A stretch of 64,000 bases of DNA from Variimorphobacter saccharofermentans (GTDB lineage: Bacteria > Bacillota > Clostridia > Lachnospirales > Lachnospiraceae): positions 3,016,501 to 3,080,500 of the forward strand of contig NZ_JACEGA010000001.1 of assembly GCF_014174405.1 (NCBI RefSeq), in the 5' to 3' direction. The notes under the pieces are model-generated. The model did not search any database. It had not been told where the DNA came from and saw only the letters and a program-made list of their open reading frames with translations. The position numbers were made by a program, and so were the translations under genes. Below, piece by piece: positions 60,194 through 64,000 of this stretch. Numbering within the stretch: the stretch's first letter is position 1; each line of letters begins with the position of its first letter.

Positions 60194-61114
60194 TTAAATA
60201 AATCCTTCACCTCTGATTTTCTTAGAAATACCATTGGTGCAACATAGAAGCAGCACACTTACTACGCTCTTGAAGATACTGATTGCTGTTGAAAGGGAAT
60301 AGCCACCGCCTCCCATAGCCAGATTGTAAACGTACAGATCCAGAACCTGAATCGTATTTTTGTTAAACGCATTTTGGAATACAAAGAACTGTTCCATACC
60401 ATTGGAAAGGAAGCTTGCAAGATTTATCATAACTAATACGAAATAGGTTGGTAGCAAGCTAGGTATCGTAATATGCCAGATAATCTGCATTCTGGAAGCG
60501 CCATCTACCTTGGCAGCCTCATTCATCTCTTCATCAATACCACTAATTGCAGCTATATACATAATGGCAGCCCAACCGGCATTCTTCCATGTGAGCCATA
60601 ACCACATCTTAAACCAAACATGTTCTGAGGATTGAAGGAACAATTGGGGAGTATCAATTAGCCCCAAGCTCATTAATATTGAATTTACTACACCAGTACT
60701 GTTCAAAACACTGTAAGCAATGGAATAAACCAAAACCCAGCTAATGAAATTAGGAAGAGTGGTTACCGTCTGGACAAATCTCTTAAATTTTTTGCATTTA
60801 ATCTCATTCAAGAAAACAGCAAAAATCATCGGGAACCAAGAAAACATAAGACTCAAACCACTAATTGCGAAGGTATTTCTAAGTACCTCAAGTAACTGTT
60901 TTACCTTTACTTGATTCTCAAACATAGAAATAAACCACTTAAATCCGACAAATCGATCCATACTGAGCGGAAACGGAGGCTTATAATCAAAAAATGCATA
61001 AACCCAACCGTATAGTGGATAGTACGAGAATATCGCCACCAAAATCAGGAACGGTAGGATGTAAATAAACTCCTTGAATGCTCGTGCTTTCTTTCTGTTC
61101 TTAAAAAAGTTCAT
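60194..61114 (-). CDS. ABC sugar importer permease, LplB/YteP type (second set)
   Basis: 306 residues, six predicted helices, EAA loop NEAAKVDGASRMQIIWHITI. Strong AAGGAGG site. The start lies only 3 bases after the stop of GH51 copy 4, so translation is tightly coupled. The permease and enzyme are therefore made together, which supports the view that the enzyme's substrate is what this importer brings in. Confidence 0.92.
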   Translation of the reverse strand: MNFFKNRKKARAFKEFIYILPFLILVAIFSYYPLYGWVYAFFDYKPPFPLSMDRFVGFKWFISMFENQVKVKQLLEVLRNTFAISGLSLMFSWFPMIFAVFLNEIKCKKFKRFVQTVTTLPNFISWVLVYSIAYSVLNSTGVVNSILMSLGLIDTPQLFLQSSEHVWFKMWLWLTWKNAGWAAIMYIAAISGIDEEMNEAAKVDGASRMQIIWHITIPSLLPTYFVLVMINLASFLSNGMEQFFVFQNAFNKNTIQVLDLYVYNLAMGGGGYSLSTAISIFKSVVSVLLLCCTNGISKKIRGEGFI

Positions 61115-61117
61115 ATT

Positions 61118-63592
61118 CTAATATCCTCCTTGTTTTTTCACAAGCCTTAGCACGTTTACAGATAGTGCCGGAGCCTTATATATGAAGTTCTTTCCTGCAC
61201 CCTTGCGCACATGCTCTACTTCATGGACATTTTCCGGATATTCAAAGCTGTTCTCTGCCATTTTATGTGCTGTTAATAAGTAAGATCGATACTCATCGAG
61301 CACATCACAATCAAGATTGATTACTACCTCATCATCCTGCTCAGCCATATTCACTAGCTTAATGATTATCTCTTGATCAGTATCACTTACAACAGTATTT
61401 AATGCCTTGAAGGATGGGATTTCTATTTCGTGTATAAGTTCATCATTAACATATAATAAAAGCTTCTTCCCGTCCGTTGTATATCGAAAACGGTTAAACT
61501 CATCCACATTAAGTTTTACATCCTTCTCCTGATCCAGTATGACATTTTCAGGGAATTCCTTTTCCTCCAGCCTGCTTCTTCCGTCTTTCAATCTCCATAG
61601 AAACGGTCTAACGTTACCAACATTCCAATCCTTAGGGGGGTGAGTTTCATCACTGATATAGACCTCCTTCGGAATGCGTGAACTGAATATTCCGAGAATA
61701 ATCTCCCTGTTCTGTTCTGCCCTAATATCAATCTCAAATGTGCCTGAAGTCACATCTTCTTCTCCGAATATCACAAAGATTTCATCCGGGTTAACACCAT
61801 GAAATCTACTGCTTTCCTCCCTTTGCTGTGTATCAGGTGTTCTAATGGTAAAAATACCGGAGGACTCCTCCACCCTACCCATCAATTCATGTGATATTTC
61901 TACTTTAGTACCATTCCAAACCGCGTTGCGATATACCAGATCAGCCGCTCCCATAAGCGACGCCATTCCCTTTACCGGACGGTATATTCTATCGGTCTCC
62001 TCCGTACTCTCCACAATATAATCACCACGATGAGTTCCAAAAAGCTTCCAAACATAGTAACTTGGTATACCATAGCATTCCGTATTATTAAATCTGATTA
62101 GATTAGGGAACCAAGCATTATAATTTACATTCTCTAATAAAGGAGCATAGGATACCATTGTAACAATGTCCTGGTTTTTCTCAATTCCAGTAAAGAAAGC
62201 TGCTTCACCAAGTGCACCATAGAATTGACCAACATATCCACGTACAACTGATACTTCTCCCAGAAATATCTCCGGTCCTTTTCTGTCGTAGCTATGATAC
62301 ATGTCTGTATTCTCAGCAAAAAACTCTGTAGTATTGTAATAATGTTCATCCACAATATCTACTGGTAATCCATGCTTCTCAACATGAGTATTTGCGACAA
62401 ATCTGATATGAGGATAACGCTCTTTTATTGCGTTATAACATTTGATATATCGTTCTTCATAAGCTTCACCGAAGTTCTCATTACCAATCTCTACCATATT
62501 CAATCGGAACGGTTCGGGATGCCCCATTTTTGCTCTCAACGCACCCCATTTTGAATCTACCGGACCAATGGCATATTCAATAGCATCCAGAGTATCCTGA
62601 AGCATATCTTCCAGTTCCGGTCCCTCCATAAGCACTTCTTTTCGTGCCTGGCAAGTCATTCCACAATTAAATACATAGAGTGGCTCCATATCCAGATCTT
62701 CACAAAGCTGAAGATACTCATGAAACCCCAAACCATTATATGTACGATAGTGCCACATCAACTGATGTCCTGGACGTTCCCATACAGGTCCTACCGTATT
62801 ACGAAAACGCATCACTGTTGAAGGAGTAAAGCCTTCTACAATACATCCACCAGGAAATCGGAAAAACCTCGGGTTCATATCCTTTAATTTTTCAACAATA
62901 TCCTTGCGAAGTCCATGTCCCAGATAGGTATCTTCCGGCATTAGAGAGACAAAACCGATTTTTAACATTCCACCCATTGGACAACTAATCATAAATTTTG
63001 CTTTACGAGTATCTCCATCCGACACCAGTGTCGCCTGATATAGTGAATAGGTATTACTGTTAACTGTAATCTCGGCACTGGCATATACCTTGTCACCTTC
63101 CGATATGGATACTATCAGTTTTATAGGCTTTTCCGCTTTTGCAAACATATAAAACTTATAGGAAGCTCCATTCTTCTGTGGTATACCGCAAAAACCGGTA
63201 TTATAGATAATCCCGCCCTCTCGGAAATGAACTGCCAATGCAGCCTGTCGATGTATATTCAACGTATCCGAGGTATCCAGTTCCATCTTAGTCCTCTTGG
63301 AATACCAAGCTGGTATTGGTGTGTAAGGCACTTCATTCTGACGGATCCACCTGGTCAGGCCTTCTCCGTGATTGAACTCATCACGCCAGCCAGTAGGTGA
63401 AACGATCGCATAGCCATCATCCTCCAGTGTACACTCAATCGGAGGGATAGAATCCTCAAAACTCCTGTTCCTGAGCATCTCAGGGTATAAACCACCGTCT
63501 ACAGCCCTGTTAATATCCTCTAGGAAAATACCGTACAGGTTCTTTGTTACAGGTATCTTTTTCTTTGCAGTTTTGATATTAATTCTGCCCAT
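61118..63592 (-). CDS. Large GH51 alpha-L-arabinofuranosidase (copy 4)
   Basis: 824 residues from the ATG at 63592 (GGAGAGG site). 13 upstream codons are unsupported. N-terminal (10-50) strand of the barrel domain (NLYGIFLEDINRAVDGGLYPEM), then a carbohydrate-binding-like beta-sandwich insert (about 60-220), the catalytic barrel (about 225-520) with acid/base Glu372 in VEIGNENFGEAYE and nucleophile Glu446 in IFLGEVSVV, and C-terminal beta domains. This long form resembles the plant ASD1-like GH51 branch. No signal peptide. First gene of a roughly 20-kb minus-strand cluster, behind a perfect sigma-A promoter. Confidence 0.92.
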   Translation of the reverse strand: MGRINIKTAKKKIPVTKNLYGIFLEDINRAVDGGLYPEMLRNRSFEDSIPPIECTLEDDGYAIVSPTGWRDEFNHGEGLTRWIRQNEVPYTPIPAWYSKRTKMELDTSDTLNIHRQAALAVHFREGGIIYNTGFCGIPQKNGASYKFYMFAKAEKPIKLIVSISEGDKVYASAEITVNSNTYSLYQATLVSDGDTRKAKFMISCPMGGMLKIGFVSLMPEDTYLGHGLRKDIVEKLKDMNPRFFRFPGGCIVEGFTPSTVMRFRNTVGPVWERPGHQLMWHYRTYNGLGFHEYLQLCEDLDMEPLYVFNCGMTCQARKEVLMEGPELEDMLQDTLDAIEYAIGPVDSKWGALRAKMGHPEPFRLNMVEIGNENFGEAYEERYIKCYNAIKERYPHIRFVANTHVEKHGLPVDIVDEHYYNTTEFFAENTDMYHSYDRKGPEIFLGEVSVVRGYVGQFYGALGEAAFFTGIEKNQDIVTMVSYAPLLENVNYNAWFPNLIRFNNTECYGIPSYYVWKLFGTHRGDYIVESTEETDRIYRPVKGMASLMGAADLVYRNAVWNGTKVEISHELMGRVEESSGIFTIRTPDTQQREESSRFHGVNPDEIFVIFGEEDVTSGTFEIDIRAEQNREIILGIFSSRIPKEVYISDETHPPKDWNVGNVRPFLWRLKDGRSRLEEKEFPENVILDQEKDVKLNVDEFNRFRYTTDGKKLLLYVNDELIHEIEIPSFKALNTVVSDTDQEIIIKLVNMAEQDDEVVINLDCDVLDEYRSYLLTAHKMAENSFEYPENVHEVEHVRKGAGKNFIYKAPALSVNVLRLVKKQGGY

Positions 63593-63651
63593 TAAATTGC
63601 CTCTCCAATTCCATGAATTAAATTTAGTCAATCGTTTTACTTGATAATTTT

Positions 63652-63680
63652 ATTATAACGATACAATAGCCAATTGTCAA
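63652..63680 (-). promoter_or_regulatory. Perfect consensus sigma-A promoter of the hemicellulose cluster
   Basis: On the minus strand TTGACA (complement of 63675-63680), exactly 17 bases, then TATAAT (complement of 63652-63657), about 60 bases before the GH51 copy 4 start. The leader between them is A/T-rich with a short dyad (ATAAT-AAA-ATTAT) overlapping the -10. Such a strong promoter in front of inducible genes implies repression. Confidence 0.85.
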
Positions 63681-63819
63681 CAGTACATTAAAATTATTTT
63701 GTAGTACTTTTATACAATTTCATTAAAATTAAGCATCTTTTTTTAAGCATTATATAGTGCTGTATGGTAATATTGCTCAAACTCATATGTTAGTTTAACC
63801 TTTTTACACATAGGAAATC

Positions 63820-64000
63820 GTGTTGTAAAACGTATGAAAAAGGGATATGACTTACCATAATGCACAGTCAGAATAACATTTTGTTAAATTTATGGATAAG
63901 GCGAACTTTAGGTTCGTCCGATATATGCAAAATTCACAATGTATACTTCTGTCTGTGTATGGAGCAAGTCATATCCCCTTCAGATATGTTTAGAATAACC
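63820..64000. repeat. Palindromic intergenic element, copy C (longest, runs off the edge)
   Basis: Left arm GTGTTGTAAAACGTATG, then GGGATATGACTTACCATAAT. Right arm (reverse-complement) begins GGGATATGACTTGCTCCATA near 63959-63978. A central section of about 95 bases holds a small hairpin (CGAAC-TTTAG-GTTCG, about 63903-63917). The arms match copies A and B. Between 63681 and 63819 only A/T-rich sequence without a gene is seen. Confidence 0.7.

Overview
The window reads as low-GC Firmicute DNA. The gene content points to an anaerobic, plant-fibre-degrading Lachnospiraceae of the Clostridium (Lachnoclostridium) phytofermentans type: DapL-route lysine/peptidoglycan synthesis, clostridial type I glutamine synthetase with an ANTAR protein, many intracellular hemicellulases, YesM/YesN-type two-component genes and LplA/B/C-type sugar importers. 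The species is inferred from gene style, not proven. No rRNA, tRNA, CRISPR array, prophage or intact insertion sequence was found.

Region 1 (1-24 kb) is mostly housekeeping. It holds an LtaS-like phosphoglycerol transferase, an S66 carboxypeptidase, dapF-dapL with a CopZ-like chaperone, glnA plus an ANTAR regulator, a PilZ protein, a GH51 arabinofuranosidase with a divergent AraC regulator, prfC, ptsI, a secreted SGNH hydrolase, a D-2-hydroxyacid dehydrogenase, MerR and Gre-like regulators, an acetyltransferase and galT. It ends at an odd locus (21.6-24.5 kb): a tiny lipoprotein, an unassigned (alpha/alpha)-barrel protein and a 5'-truncated AraC gene.

Region 2 (24.5-44 kb) is a patchwork of small sugar-catabolism units, each with its own regulator. 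It has an intracellular esterase, two GH51 enzymes, two GH27 enzymes, one GH31, four AraC-type genes counting the fragment, LacI, an MFS transporter and a toroid-fold protein. It also has a MarR-controlled pair of feruloyl-esterase-like proteins whose divergent promoters flank a perfect 20-bp palindrome. Two small Cys-rich proteins sit tightly against glycosidase genes.

Region 3 (44-63.6 kb) lies entirely on the minus strand. Transcription starts at a perfect consensus promoter (63652-63680) and runs GH51 - two permeases - solute-binding lipoprotein - GH120-like beta-xylosidase - type B carboxylesterase. It continues, with an internal promoter, into a chemoreceptor, a YesM-type kinase and a YesN-type regulator, then a second binding-protein/permease set. 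Neither importer has an ATPase here, so a shared ATPase elsewhere is expected. The simplest reading is uptake of arabinoxylan oligosaccharides, intracellular debranching (GH51, esterases), backbone cleavage (GH120) and coupled sensing by a two-component system and chemotaxis.

Three intergenic palindromic elements (about 19.1, 40.85 and 63.8 kb) share arms ending in ATGACTTACC and form a dispersed repeat family. Glycosidase substrates are inferred from family membership and visible catalytic residues only.
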